DNA from: Marchantia polymorpha subsp. ruderalis
Taxonomy: Eukaryota; Streptophyta; Marchantiopsida; Marchantiales; Marchantiaceae
Direction of reading: 5' to 3'
Assembly (NCBI GenBank): GCA_037833965.1
Contig: AP031352.1
Span: 15,170,501 to 15,234,500 of the forward strand
Length of the DNA: 64,000 bases
Below are positions 1 through 10,053 of this stretch, one piece after another. The notes beneath the pieces are model-generated. The model worked only from the letters and a program-made list of their open reading frames with translations, ran no database searches and was not told the DNA's origin. The translations under genes and the position numbers were made by a program. Within the stretch, counting starts at the first letter, position 1; each line of letters opens with the position of its first letter.

Positions 1-59
1 TTTTTGGTGTTTCGACCTAGAATTTAGAGTGTTTCGGTTGATACGGAAGTTGATACGAC

Positions 60-815
60 ATGGCTTCTCAAGACGATATTTTTCAGCTTCTGCAAACAAT
101 TTTCGAAGAATTGAAGGAACTTCGACATGAATTCAAGATGCAACAGGCTGCTTTAACTCTCGCACATAATCAAATTCGAGAGTTGAAGGTATCACAGAAG
201 AACGTGGAGAAGGTGTTCAAGGATAGTGTGGGTGTGATGTGGGATGTATCTAAATCTGTTGATGACATCCAAGGGAAGGTATGCTCTCAACACACAAGTG
301 CGGATAGTCCTAGATTGCATGAGGTGGTCGAAAGCTTAGATTTGAAGATCAAATCCTACGCTGAAGCTACAAAGGCTGCTCAAATCTCTTTTTGTCAAGA
401 ACAAGAGATTGAAAAGTCCAACCAGCTTGCACGTAGGAAGAATGTGAGAATTTCAGGTTTACCTGAAATAGAGAATGAAGATGTCAAGAGTGTTGTCACC
501 AAGTTTTTGGATGAAACACTTCAGGTTTCCAATGCGGAATTGGCTCAAGCTTATCGTATTGGAAACAAGGGAGCTCAACCTCGTGGTATTATAGTGAAGT
601 TTGTCAATCAAACTCAACGTGATGTTGCCTTGGCTAATAAGGCTATGTTAAAGGGACGTAGAATATGGTTGGATCCTGATCTGACTCCTCTACAAGTGGA
701 AGTTAGGAGAAAGGAGCTTGCGAAGGTAAAAGAGGCTCAAGAATCGGGTTTTGTTGCTTATTTACACGATGGGAGAGCAATCGTTACTCAGAGGAGGAAG
801 GTGTCGTCAACATAG
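60..815 (+). CDS. LINE ORF1 protein (RNA-binding, L1 ORF1p type)
   Basis: The 251-residue product is predicted to coat LINE RNA in a ribonucleoprotein. Residues about 5-75 have heptad-like spacing suggesting a coiled coil. Residues about 125-200 fit an RRM-like fold (RRKNVRISGLPE near the start, RGIIVKFVNQ near the end). The last 50 residues (IWLDPDLTPLQVEVRRKEL) resemble the L1 ORF1p C-terminal domain. The product is identical to that of LINE-2 at 5561-6316. The stop is 18 bases before the first ATG of ORF2, so ORF2 is probably translated by reinitiation or a similar mechanism. The ATG at 60 follows a short leader shared with LINE-2. No frameshift is seen. Assignment to the family is by recognition, without a search. 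Confidence 0.8.
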   Translation: MASQDDIFQLLQTIFEELKELRHEFKMQQAALTLAHNQIRELKVSQKNVEKVFKDSVGVMWDVSKSVDDIQGKVCSQHTSADSPRLHEVVESLDLKIKSYAEATKAAQISFCQEQEIEKSNQLARRKNVRISGLPEIENEDVKSVVTKFLDETLQVSNAELAQAYRIGNKGAQPRGIIVKFVNQTQRDVALANKAMLKGRRIWLDPDLTPLQVEVRRKELAKVKEAQESGFVAYLHDGRAIVTQRRKVSST

Positions 816-833
816 CAATCCGAGAAGATAAGG

Positions 834-2892
834 GTGTTGGTGAGGAATATCCGAGGACTTTCAACAACAAAGTATGTGAGTGCTGCTCCGATTTGGAAGA
901 TGGCTGACGTCATCAACATTGTGGAGACTTGGGAACATGAAAGCAATACTATTGCTGAGTTGGAAGGGTTTACCTTGGTGGGGTCGACATGGAACCAGAG
1001 AAGACAACATGCGGGAAGGGGTCAAGGAGGTATTGCTACTTTCATCAGGTCTCATCTTCTACCTCTCATACATCTAGAAGCTCAAGATGTTGGTGGACAG
1101 TATCATTGGCTACGTCTCGGGGTGGTTGGAGGATCTTATTGCTATTTGGCAATTTGTTATTTTGCACCATTGTCCATGGGTATCTACTCAACACGCTTTT
1201 GCAACCGAAGTGAACCATTCCATCGGCTTATTGAAGATGTTCTTAGATTCCAAAGTAAAGGGGATGTCTTTCTTGCTGGAGATTTCAATGCTCGTATACG
1301 TTGTGCTCAATTTACTCAATTTAGTGATCCCTTGGCTTCTTCTATGTTTGAAGAAATTAACGATAGCTTGTGGTCTAGAACCTCTTTTGATCCTTCCACA
1401 AACTCTTTGACAGAACTTTTTTTGACATTTGGAGCCACTTGTAACTTGAAGGTTCTCAATGGAACCTCTCGCTTTCCCAACTCTCAGTCCAATACTTGTT
1501 TTTCCCCTACCGGTGCTAGCACAATAGATTTTCTCTTGTCTTTCTTGGTTAGTACCTCTCTGATCTCCAATTTTGATGTTCTGGATCCTCAACCTTAATC
1601 AGATCATGCACCTCTTTTGTTCACACTTTCAATGTCAAAATCAATCTCTACTTCACCTCGCCAATCTCTTTTAGCTTCTTCCAAGTTTCGCTTAGATCCT
1701 TGTAAAAGAGACCTTTATGCAGAACATCTACAAGATCTTTTGACTCACACCATATGGAGTCCAGATTCGCATATCGCTAGTTTACAGCTCATAGAATTGC
1801 TCAAAACTTCTGCATCGAAGTTCTTTTTGAGGCATAGTACTAGGATTGCTAAGGGGCTACCTTGCAATGGATGGTTTGACTCCGAATGCAAGCTAGCAAG
1901 GGCAAGGTCTGTTGATAGGTCTTTGGATATTCAAAGCCGGCTTCTTTTGACAAGGATATACAAAGACTTGGTGAAGTCTAAGAAACGAGCTTTCTTAAGA
2001 CGAAAGCAAGAATCCTTGACAAAGGACCTGATGAAGGATCCCAAGTCCTTTTGGAGACGATTAGCTACACCATCGTCAAAACCTTCTCTTGATTCCGAGT
2101 CTTTGGTAGCTTTTGCCGAAAAGCTCTATTTCTTTCCTGAAGCCACATCTATGGGCTCTATATATCTATCTAAGCTCTATATTCATTGTTAAATCGATGT
2201 AGAAGAGCTCATCTAGTATCTTGGAGTCTTAGGAAATTTTAATTTAGGAGTTTAGTGTTGCCGGTGGTTCTATATGGGACACAAGTGTGGGGTCCAGGCA
2301 GTAAGAAGACAAGTTGGGAGCGTGTGGAGAGGGTGCAAAAGATCTTCTTACAAGAAGAGTTAGGTGTAAGGAACCAAACTCCTTATGCTATTCTTCTTGC
2401 GGAAACCGGTTATCTACCTCTTGAGGCTGAAGCTCTCTACTTGACCATCACTTATATTAGAAGGGTGAGATCTCTTGATGCTTCTCGACTTCCTCTTCAT
2501 GCTTTGCGTGCCACACGTTCCAAGGGATGGTTTGCAGATGTGATGACTTGGTCTTTGAGGTGGAATGTGACGGAATTGGATTGGGATCTTCAACCTATGG
2601 CCCTTCGCGAGCGTATTAAGGAGGAGTTTCTCAACATCATTTGGAGGAGAGGAGGCACTAAAATGCAGTTTTATCAACTTCATGTGAATCCTATGCTTAT
2701 TTATTGTGAGCAAGGGTACCTTGTTGCAGAGATTGCTACATCTTTACGTCATATTATTGCCAGGCATAGAACAGGATCTCATAGGCTTGGAATTGAGGAA
2801 GGACGTTGGTTGAATATTGATAGGAGTGAACGGATTTGTAGGCTATGTGATGGGAGAAATGTTGAGGATGAACAGCATGTGTTTATTACTTG
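834..2892 (+). pseudogene. LINE-1 ORF2 pseudogene, RT mostly deleted
   Basis: The N-terminal APE-type endonuclease is readable, with NIRGLS, the VETWEH glutamate and GDFNAR. A GAA-to-TAA change makes a stop at 1596-1598, just before the SDHAPL endonuclease motif. Reading continues to about 2155 and then jumps to the ALYSLLN region. The deletion removes the RT catalytic motifs present in LINE-2 (DLKKAFD, GCPLSP, YADD). A further stop lies near 2243 (KF-stop-FRSL). From 2255 the C-terminal part is open up to the LINE-2 insertion at 2892, inside the CCHC knuckle. The last codons are at 9657-9828. This copy cannot encode a working polymerase. Confidence 0.8.
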
Positions 2893-4437
2893 GAAAATTT
2901 ACTGGAAAATTTGCAGGAGCGTGGAGTTCGGTAGCGCGCTCCAGCCTGCAAAATTTCACGCATTTTGGAGTTGGGACGCCGAAGTTCACGGATTTCTCAA
3001 GTTTCGAGTTGGAGTTTTTGAGTGTTGGGGTCGAGATCGTTTCTTGCAGACATCGTTTCTTCGCGTCGGAGTGTCCACGGAAGCTGAAAATTTGCAGGGG
3101 CGTGGAGTTGGGTAGCGCGCTCCAGCCTGCAAAATTTCACGCATTTTGGAGTTGGGACGCCGAAGTTCACGGATTTCTCAAGTTTCGAGTTGGAGTTTTC
3201 GAGTGTTGGGGTCGAGATCGTTTCTTGCAGAGATCGTTTCTTCGCGTCGGAGTGTCCACGGAAGCTGAAAATTTGCAGGAGCGTGGAGTTCGGTAGCGCG
3301 CTCCAGCCTGCAAAATTTCACGCATTTTGGAGTTGGGACGCCGAAGTTCACGGATTTCTCAAGTTTCGAGTTGGAGTTTTCGAGTGTTGGGGTCGAGATC
3401 GTTTCTTGCAGAGATTGTTTCTTCGCGTCGGAGTGTCCACGGAAGCTGAAAATTTGCAGGGGCGTGGAGTTGGGTAGCACGCTCTAGCCTGCAAAATTTC
3501 ACGCATTTTGGAGTTGGGACGCCGAAGTTCACGGATTTCTCAAGTTTCGAGTTGGAGTTTTCGAGTGTTGGGGTCGAGATCGTTTCTTGCAGAGATCGTT
3601 TCTTCGCGTCGGAGTGTCCACGGAAGCTGAAAATTTGCACGAGCGTGGAGTTCGGTAGCGCGCTCCAGCCTGCAAAATTTCACGCATTTTGGAGTTGGGA
3701 CGCCGAAGTTCACGGATTTCTCAAGTTTCGAGTTGGAGTTTTCGAGTGTTGGGGTCGAGATCGTTTCTTGCAGAGATCGTTTCTTCGCGTCGGAGTGTCC
3801 ACGGAAGCTGAAAATTTGCAGGAGCGTGGAGTTGGGTAGCGCGCTCCAGCCTGCCAAATTTCACGCATTTTGGAGTTGGGACGCCGAAGTTCACGGATTT
3901 CTCAAGTTTCGAGTTGGAGTTTTCGAGTGTTGGGGTCGAGATCGTTTCTTGCAGAGATTGTTTCTTCGCGTCTGAGTGTCCACGGAAGCTGAAAATTTGC
4001 AGGGGCGTGGAGTTGGGTAGCGCGCTCCAGCCTGCAAAATTTCACGCATTTTGGAGTTGGGACGCCGAAGTTCACGGATTTCTCAAGTTTCGAGTTGGAG
4101 TTTTCGAGTGTTGGAGTCGAGATCGTTTCTTCGAGTCTGAGTGTCCACGGAAGCTGAAAATTTGCAAGGGCGTGGAGTTGGGTAGCGCGCTCCAGCCTGC
4201 AAAATTCTATGCATTTTGGAGTTGGGACGCCGAAGTTCACAAATTTCTCAAGTTTCGAGTGTTGGGGTCGAGATCGTTTCTTGCAGAGATCGTTTCTTGC
4301 AGAGATCGTTTCTTCGCGTCTGAGTGTCCACGGAAGCTGAAAATTTGCAGGGGCGTGGAGTTGGGTAGCGCGCTCCAGCTTGCAAAATTTCACGCATTTT
4401 GGAGTTGGGACGCCGAAGTTCACGAATTTCTTCAGCG
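2893..4437 (+). repeat. LINE-2 5' monomers, type a (181-bp tandem repeat)
   Basis: About nine head-to-tail units. The marker TTGGGACGCC recurs at 2971, 3152, 3333, 3514, 3695, 3876 and 4057, a period of 181 bp. One later unit has a short deletion. Units differ by scattered substitutions. The array begins at the LINE-2 insertion point and lies upstream of the type b array and ORF1. The same array occurs in inverted orientation in LINE-14. Long open frames across it on both strands come from the period not being a multiple of three and from lack of stops. I do not call them genes. Confidence 0.85.
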
Positions 4438-5510
4438 AAGAGTGTCAATTGGGAGTGTTTCACATGGTCACAAAAATGTTCAGAAATTTTATATTTTTGG
4501 AGAAGTATGATCTGAGGCTGAAAATTTTTGGAAACTTGGAGATTAATATTCGGCAGTAGCATAAAAAGTTTGAAGGTGAACGGACGCCTGATTCAGAAGT
4601 TACAACCCATTTGGAGTTTTGACTTTTTGTTTCGAGTGTTCTGGTGGTCACAAAAATGTTCAGACATTTTTATCTTTTTGACGAAGCATGATCTGAGGCT
4701 GAAAATTTTTGGGGACTTGGAGATCAATATTTGGCAGTAGCATAAAAAGTTTGAAGGTTAACGGACGCTTGAGTCAGAAGTTACAGCCCATTTGGAGTTT
4801 CGACTTTTTGTTTCGAGTGTTCTGGTGGTCACAAAAATGTTCAGACATTTTTATCTTTTTGACGAAGCATGATCTGAGCCTGAAAATTTTTGGGGACTTG
4901 GAGATCAATATTTGGCAGTAGCATAAAACGTTTGAAGGTCAACGGACGCTTAAGTCAGAAGTTACTGCCCATTTGGAGTTTCGACTTTTTGTTTCGAGTG
5001 TTCCGGTGGTCTCAAAAATGTTCAGACATTTTTATCTTTTTGACGAAGCATGATCTGAGGCTGAAACTTTTTGGGGACTTGGAGATCAATATTTGGCAGT
5101 AGCATAAAAAGTTTGAAGATCAACGGACGCTTGAGTCAGAAGTTACAGCCCATTTGGAGTTTCGACTTTTTGTTTCGAGTGTTCCGGTGGTCTCAAAAAT
5201 GTTCAGACATTTTTATCTTTTTGACGAAGCATGATCTGAGCCTTGAAATTTTTGGGGACTTGGAGATCAATATTCGGCAGTAGCATAAAAAGTTTGAAGG
5301 TGAACGGACGCTTGAGTCAGAAGTTACAGACCATTTGGAGTTTCGACTTTTTGTTTCGAGTGTTCCGGTGGTCTCAAAAATGTTCAGACATTTTTATCTT
5401 TTCGACAAAGCATGATCTGAGGCTGAAAATTTTTGAGGACTTGGGAATTGATATTCGGCAGAAGCTCATCAAGTTTGAAGGTGCATGGACGCTTGAGTGA
5501 GAAGTTACGA
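4438..5510 (+). repeat. LINE-2 5' monomers, type b (181-bp tandem repeat)
   Basis: About six units of a diverged 181-bp monomer. It shares short blocks with type a (GCTGAAAATTT, TTTCGAGTGTT). It lies between type a and the 50-bp leader of ORF1. Start-codon phases at 4528, 4709, 4890 and 5071 show the 181-bp step. The last unit blends into the ORF1 leader near 5510. By analogy with monomer-type 5' UTRs of rodent L1, the array may act as promoter; no promoter motif was identified. Confidence 0.8.
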
Positions 5511-5560
5511 TATTTTTTGGTGTTTCGACCTAGAATTTAGAGTGTTACGGTTGATACGAC

Positions 5561-6316
5561 ATGGCTTCTCAAGACGATATTTTTCAGCTTCTGCAAACAA
5601 TTTTCGAAGAATTGAAGGAACTTCGACATGAATTCAAGATGCAACAGGCTGCTTTAACTCTCGCACATAATCAAATTCGAGAGTTGAAGGTATCACAGAA
5701 GAACGTGGAGAAGGTGTTCAAGGATAGTGTGGGTGTGATGTGGGATGTATCTAAATCTGTTGATGACATCCAAGGGAAGGTATGCTCTCAACACACAAGT
5801 GCGGATAGTCCTAGATTGCATGAGGTGGTCGAAAGCTTAGATTTGAAGATCAAATCCTACGCTGAAGCTACAAAGGCTGCTCAAATCTCTTTTTGTCAAG
5901 AACAAGAGATTGAAAAGTCCAACCAGCTTGCACGTAGGAAGAATGTGAGAATTTCAGGTTTACCTGAAATAGAGAATGAAGATGTCAAGAGTGTTGTCAC
6001 CAAGTTTTTGGATGAAACACTTCAGGTTTCCAATGCGGAATTGGCTCAAGCTTATCGTATTGGAAACAAGGGAGCTCAACCTCGTGGTATTATAGTGAAG
6101 TTTGTCAATCAAACTCAACGTGATGTTGCCTTGGCTAATAAGGCTATGTTAAAGGGACGTAGAATATGGTTGGATCCTGATCTGACTCCTCTACAAGTGG
6201 AAGTTAGGAGAAAGGAGCTTGCGAAGGTAAAAGAGGCTCAAGAATCGGGTTTTGTTGCTTATTTACACGATGGGAGAGCAATCGTTACTCAGAGGAGGAA
6301 GGTGTCGTCAACATAG
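5561..6316 (+). CDS. LINE ORF1 protein (RNA-binding, L1 ORF1p type), LINE-2
   Basis: 251 residues, identical to the LINE-1 copy at 60-815. It has an N-terminal coiled-coil-like stretch, a central RRM-like domain and a conserved C-terminal domain (WLDPDLTPLQ, then FVAYLHDGRAIVTQ). The expected role is trimeric RNA and nucleic-acid chaperone binding in the LINE particle. The start ATG follows the monomer array after about 50 bp of unique leader, the same context as in LINE-1. The stop TAG is followed 18 bases later by the ORF2 ATG. No defect is seen. Confidence 0.85.
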   Translation: MASQDDIFQLLQTIFEELKELRHEFKMQQAALTLAHNQIRELKVSQKNVEKVFKDSVGVMWDVSKSVDDIQGKVCSQHTSADSPRLHEVVESLDLKIKSYAEATKAAQISFCQEQEIEKSNQLARRKNVRISGLPEIENEDVKSVVTKFLDETLQVSNAELAQAYRIGNKGAQPRGIIVKFVNQTQRDVALANKAMLKGRRIWLDPDLTPLQVEVRRKELAKVKEAQESGFVAYLHDGRAIVTQRRKVSST

Positions 6317-6334
6317 CAATCCGAGAAGATAAGG

Positions 6335-9300
6335 GTGTTGGTGAGGAATATCCGAGGACTTTCAACAACAAAGTATGTGAGTGCTGCTCCGATTTGGAAG
6401 ATGGCTGACGTCATCAACATTGTGGAGACTTGGGAACATGAAAGCAATACTATTGCTGAGTTGGAAGGGTTTACCTTGGTGGGGTCGACATGGAACCAGA
6501 GAAGACAACATGCGGGAAGGGGTCAAGGAGGTATTGCTACTTTCATCAGGTCTCATCTTCTACCTCTCATACATCTAGAAGCTCAAGATGTTGGTGGACA
6601 GTATCATTGGCTACGTCTCGGGGTGGTTGGAGGATCTTATTGCTATTTGGCAATTTGTTATTTTGCACCATTGTCCATGGGTATCTACTCAACACGCTTT
6701 TGCAACCGAAGTGAACCATTCCATCGGCTTATTGAAGATGTTCTTAGATTCCAAAGTAAAGGGGATGTCTTTCTTGCTGGAGATTTCAATGCTCGTATAC
6801 GTTGTGCTCAATTTACTCAATTTAGTGATCCCTTGGCTTCTTCTATGTTTGAAGAAATTAACGATAGTTTGTGGTCTAGAACCTCTTTTGATCCTTCCAC
6901 AAACTCTTTGACAGAGCACTTTTTGACATTTGGAGCCACTTGTAACTTGAAGGTTCTCAATGGAACCTCTCGCTTTCCCAACTCTCAGTCCAATACTTGT
7001 TTTTCCCCTACCGGTGCTAGCACAATAGATTTTCTCTTGTCTTCCTTGGTTAGTACCTCTCTGATCTCCAATTTTGATGTTTTGGATCCTCAACCTGAAT
7101 CAGATCATGCACCTCTTTTGTTCACACTTTCAATGTCAAAATCAATCTCTACTTCACCTTGCCAATCTCTTTTACCTTCTCCCAAGTTTCGCTTAGATCC
7201 TTGTAAAAGAGACCTTTATGCAGAACATCTACAAGATCTTTTGACTCACACCATATGGAGTCCAGATTCGCATACCGCTAGTTTACAGCTCATAGAATTG
7301 CTCAAAACTTCTGCATCAAAGTTCTTTTTGAGGCATAGTACTAGGATTGCTAAGGGGCTACCTTGCAATGGATGGTTTGACTCCGAATGCAAGCTAGCAA
7401 GGGCAAGGTCTGTTGATAGGTCTTTGGATATTCAAAGTCGGCTTCTTTTGACAAGGATATACAAAGACTTGGTGAAGTCTAAGAAACGAGCTTTCTTAAG
7501 AAGAAAGCAAGAATCCTTGACAAAGGACCTGATGAAGGATCCCAAGTCCTTTTGGAGACGATTAGCTACACCACCGTCAAAACCTTCTCTTGATTCCGAG
7601 TCTTTGGTAGCTTTTGCCGAAAAGCTCTATTTCTTTCCAGAAGCCACATCTATGCCATATTGCGAAGCAACACCTGGATTATTTTCGGAAGGAGAGGTGA
7701 TGACTATTCTCCGAAAATTAGCAAATGGCAAATGTGAGGATTTAGATGGCTTGTCCATTGAACTTATCAAGTGGGGAGGAGATTGTATTGGACCGGTTCT
7801 CACTAAGCTTTTGGAAGATGCTATGGTTCATGGTTTTCCATCAACTTGGTCCATGCGGAAGATTGTTCCTATTCATAAATCAGGAAGGAAGGACGTGGTG
7901 ACAAACTATCGCACCATCATGGTTGGTAGTGTTTTTGCCAAGTTGTTTGGGAAGTTGGTAGAATCGAAGTTGAGCACATGGACAGAGGATTTTCAGAAGA
8001 GAGCAAAGGCCCAAGCCGGTTTTCGTCCTACATACAACACTATTGACCATATTTTGGCCTTACGTGTTTTATGGGAGAAATCCAAGGGCAATGGGAAAGC
8101 TTTATTTTGTGCCTTCATCGATTTGAAGAAAGCTTTTGATACTGTTCCTCGAAAGCTTTTATGGGAAAGACTACAAAACATTGGAGTACCGGCTAATCTA
8201 CTCGGAGCTGTGGCCACTTTATACACTTCAGTTCGAGCTAAGATTGATGCCTCTCAGCCTCAAGAGATCTCGAGCACCATTGGAGTTATTCAAGGTTGTC
8301 CTCTCTCTCCTACTCTATTCGGAATATTCATAGATGATATAGAAAGGTGGTTGGATGATTGTGAGAGTGAAGGAGTCAAACTTGGAGACTTTGTGATCAA
8401 AGCTCTTTTGTATGCAGATGATATCATATTACTAGCACGTGATGCAATTAGTTTACAGAAACACCTTGATACTTTGGCTAGCTTTTGTACTCGAAATGAG
8501 ATGGAGGTCAATCTGGAAAAATCAAAGATCATTCTTGTGGGCACTAGATCCAAGTTCTCTCTCTTTTACAAGGGACTAGAATTGGAACAAGTGAAGAGTT
8601 ACAAATATTTAGGCATTGATTTTTCTCAGAATTATAGTTGGGCACTTTGTGTACAAAAGAGAGTAGAAGCTGGTTACAAAGCTCTATATTCATTGTTAAA
8701 TCGATGTAGAAGAGCTCATCTAGTATCTTGGAGTCTTAGGAAATTTTTATTTAGGAGTTTAGTGTTGCCGGTGATTCTATATGGGACACAAGTGTGGGGT
8801 CCTGGCAGTAAGAAGACAAGTTGGGAGCGTGTGGAGAGGGTGCAAAAGATCTTCTTACAAGAAGAGTTAGGTGTAAGGAACCAAACTCCTTATGCTATTC
8901 TTCTTGCGGAAACCGGTTGTCTACCTCTTGAGGCTGAAGCTCTCTACTTGACCATCACTTATATTAGAAGGGTGAGATCTCTTGATGCTTCTCGACTTCC
9001 TCTTCATGCTTTGCGTGCCACACGTTCCAAGGGATGGTTTGCAGATGTGATGACTTGGTCTTTGAGGTGGAATGTGACGGAATTGGATTGGGATCTTCAA
9101 CCTATGGCCCTTCGCGAGCGTATTAAGGAGGAGTTTCTCAACATCATTTGGAGGAGAGGAGGCACTAAAATGCAGTTTTATCAACTTCATGTGAATCCTA
9201 TGCTTATTTATTGTGAGCAAGGGTACCTTGTTGCAGAGATTGCTACATCCTTACGTCATATTATTGCTAGGCATAGAACAGGATCTCATAGGCTTGGAAT

Positions 9301-9541
9301 TGAGGAAGGACGTTGGTTGAATATTGATAGGAGTGAACGGATTTGTAGGCTATGTGATGGGAGAAATGTTGAGGATGAAGAGCATGTGTTTATTACTTGT
9401 ACTAGATATATAGAGATTCGAGTAGCGCATAAAGTTGATGTCGAGAATTTCTTTTCTCTGCTTCAACTCGAGCCTTATGATTTAGGTTGTTACATTAGAG
9501 ATATTATTAGTTACCGTTCTAGTGCTTTGGGCACTAGCTAG
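6335..9541 (+). CDS. LINE ORF2 polyprotein: APE endonuclease, reverse transcriptase, CCHC
   Basis: The 1068-residue open frame nicks target DNA and reverse transcribes LINE RNA at the nick. The APE endonuclease fills about residues 1-260 (NIRGLS, the VETWEH glutamate, GDFNAR, SDHAPL). RT covers about 450-760, with catalytic motif A (IDLKKAFDTVPR), motif B (QGCPLSPTLF) and motif C (LLYADDIILL). The C-terminus has a CX2C-X9-H-X4-C knuckle (CRLCDGRNVEDEEHVFITC), as in other L1-clade ORF2 proteins. No RNase H is seen. All recognised catalytic residues are present and no frameshift is visible, so this is the only intact ORF2 in the window. The first ATG is used; a start a few codons upstream cannot be excluded. 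Confidence 0.88.
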   Translation: MLVRNIRGLSTTKYVSAAPIWKMADVINIVETWEHESNTIAELEGFTLVGSTWNQRRQHAGRGQGGIATFIRSHLLPLIHLEAQDVGGQYHWLRLGVVGGSYCYLAICYFAPLSMGIYSTRFCNRSEPFHRLIEDVLRFQSKGDVFLAGDFNARIRCAQFTQFSDPLASSMFEEINDSLWSRTSFDPSTNSLTEHFLTFGATCNLKVLNGTSRFPNSQSNTCFSPTGASTIDFLLSSLVSTSLISNFDVLDPQPESDHAPLLFTLSMSKSISTSPCQSLLPSPKFRLDPCKRDLYAEHLQDLLTHTIWSPDSHTASLQLIELLKTSASKFFLRHSTRIAKGLPCNGWFDSECKLARARSVDRSLDIQSRLLLTRIYKDLVKSKKRAFLRRKQESLTKDLMKDPKSFWRRLATPPSKPSLDSESLVAFAEKLYFFPEATSMPYCEATPGLFSEGEVMTILRKLANGKCEDLDGLSIELIKWGGDCIGPVLTKLLEDAMVHGFPSTWSMRKIVPIHKSGRKDVVTNYRTIMVGSVFAKLFGKLVESKLSTWTEDFQKRAKAQAGFRPTYNTIDHILALRVLWEKSKGNGKALFCAFIDLKKAFDTVPRKLLWERLQNIGVPANLLGAVATLYTSVRAKIDASQPQEISSTIGVIQGCPLSPTLFGIFIDDIERWLDDCESEGVKLGDFVIKALLYADDIILLARDAISLQKHLDTLASFCTRNEMEVNLEKSKIILVGTRSKFSLFYKGLELEQVKSYKYLGIDFSQNYSWALCVQKRVEAGYKALYSLLNRCRRAHLVSWSLRKFLFRSLVLPVILYGTQVWGPGSKKTSWERVERVQKIFLQEELGVRNQTPYAILLAETGCLPLEAEALYLTITYIRRVRSLDASRLPLHALRATRSKGWFADVMTWSLRWNVTELDWDLQPMALRERIKEEFLNIIWRRGGTKMQFYQLHVNPMLIYCEQGYLVAEIATSLRHIIARHRTGSHRLGIEEGRWLNIDRSERICRLCDGRNVEDEEHVFITCTRYIEIRVAHKVDVENFFSLLQLEPYDLGCYIRDIISYRSSALGTS

Positions 9542-9656
9542 GGGGTTCTTTTGGTTCTCTCCTAGTTTGGAGTTGGATTGTTTGTATTGTGTTTTTTAGC
9601 CTTTTGACCCTTTGGGTCCCACGGGCTTGATCTATTTACCATTTACCATTTACCAT
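9542..9656 (+). other. LINE 3' UTR and ATTTACC tail
   Basis: A roughly 90-bp 3' UTR (GGGGGTTCTTTTGG at its start, GGGTCCCACGGGCTTGATCT at its end) is followed by about three 7-bp ATTTACC units. The same end recurs in every LINE 3' end here on either strand. It replaces poly(A) and is a reliable marker of insertion ends. Confidence 0.85.
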
Positions 9657-9888
9657 TTACTTGTACTAGATATATAGAGATTCGAGTGGCGCATAAAGTT
9701 GATGTCGAGAATTTCTTTTCTCTGCTTCAACTCGAGCCTTATGATTTAGGTTGTTACATTAGAGATATTATTAGTTACCGTTCTAGTGCTTTGGGCACTA
9801 GCTAGGGGGTTCTTTTGGTTCTCTCCTTGTTTGGAGTTGGATTGTTTGTATTGTGTTTTTTAGCCTTTTGACCCTTTGGGTCCCACGG
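9657..9888 (+). pseudogene. LINE-1 ORF2 C-terminus and 3' UTR (continuation)
   Basis: This is the part of LINE-1 displaced by LINE-2. It begins with the TTACTTG duplication and encodes the residues after the zinc knuckle (the TRYIEIRVAHKVDVENF region) down to the ORF2 stop. It is cut in the 3' UTR at CCCACGG, where the minus-strand LINE-3 starts. Confidence 0.75.
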
Positions 9889-10016
9889 TAATGGTAAATG
9901 GTAAATGGTAAATAGATCAAGCCCGTGGGACCCAAAGGGTCAAAAGGCTAAAAAACACAAACAATCCAACTCCAAACTAGGAGAGAACCAAAAGAACTCC
10001 CTAGCTAGTGCCCAAA
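9887..10016 (-). mobile_element. LINE-3: very short LINE 3'-end insertion
   Basis: About 130 bp in minus orientation, consisting of the ATTTACC tail, the 3' UTR and the last few ORF2 codons. It lies inside the 3' UTR of LINE-1, which resumes with GCTTGATCT. It is an extremely 5'-truncated insertion. Confidence 0.7.
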
Positions 10017-10053
10017 GCTTGATCTATTTACCATTTACCATTTACCATTTACC

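Larger units (their letters stand above)
2893..9656 (+). mobile_element. LINE-2: structurally complete L1-like LINE
   Basis: The 6.76 kb insertion lies inside LINE-1 ORF2. It is flanked by the direct repeat TTACTTG at 2886-2892 and 9657-9663. Order: 181-bp monomer array (type a then type b), ORF1 at 5561-6316, ORF2 at 6335-9541, 3' UTR, then about three ATTTACC units. Both ORFs are open from start to stop. The tail base pattern TTTAC merges with the TTAC of the target, so the exact edge is ambiguous by a few bases. The target duplication, tail and complete ORFs fit target-primed reverse transcription of a recent, possibly competent copy. Confidence 0.85.
1..10053 (+). mobile_element. LINE-1: outer L1-like LINE, split by LINE-2 and LINE-3
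   Basis: This is a plus-strand LINE that begins before or at the window edge. Its body is at 1-2892 and resumes at 9657-9888, after the LINE-2 insertion. Its last bases and ATTTACC tail are at about 10017-10053, after the small LINE-3 insertion. ORF1 is intact, but ORF2 has lost most of RT. The tail runs straight into ORF2 of another LINE (LINE-4), so LINE-1 itself appears to sit inside LINE-4, whose left half would lie outside the window. Rejoining 2892 to 9657 restores the terminal zinc-knuckle reading of ORF2. Confidence 0.8.

Noticed and set aside
2817..4510. Long open frames across the 181-bp repeat on both strands
   Set aside because: They repeat the same peptide blocks, exist on both strands and follow the repeat period; no start context or family similarity. 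They are repeat artefacts.
9640..9660. Telomere-like repeat
   Set aside because: ATTTACC differs from known plant telomere units and always sits at LINE 3' ends.
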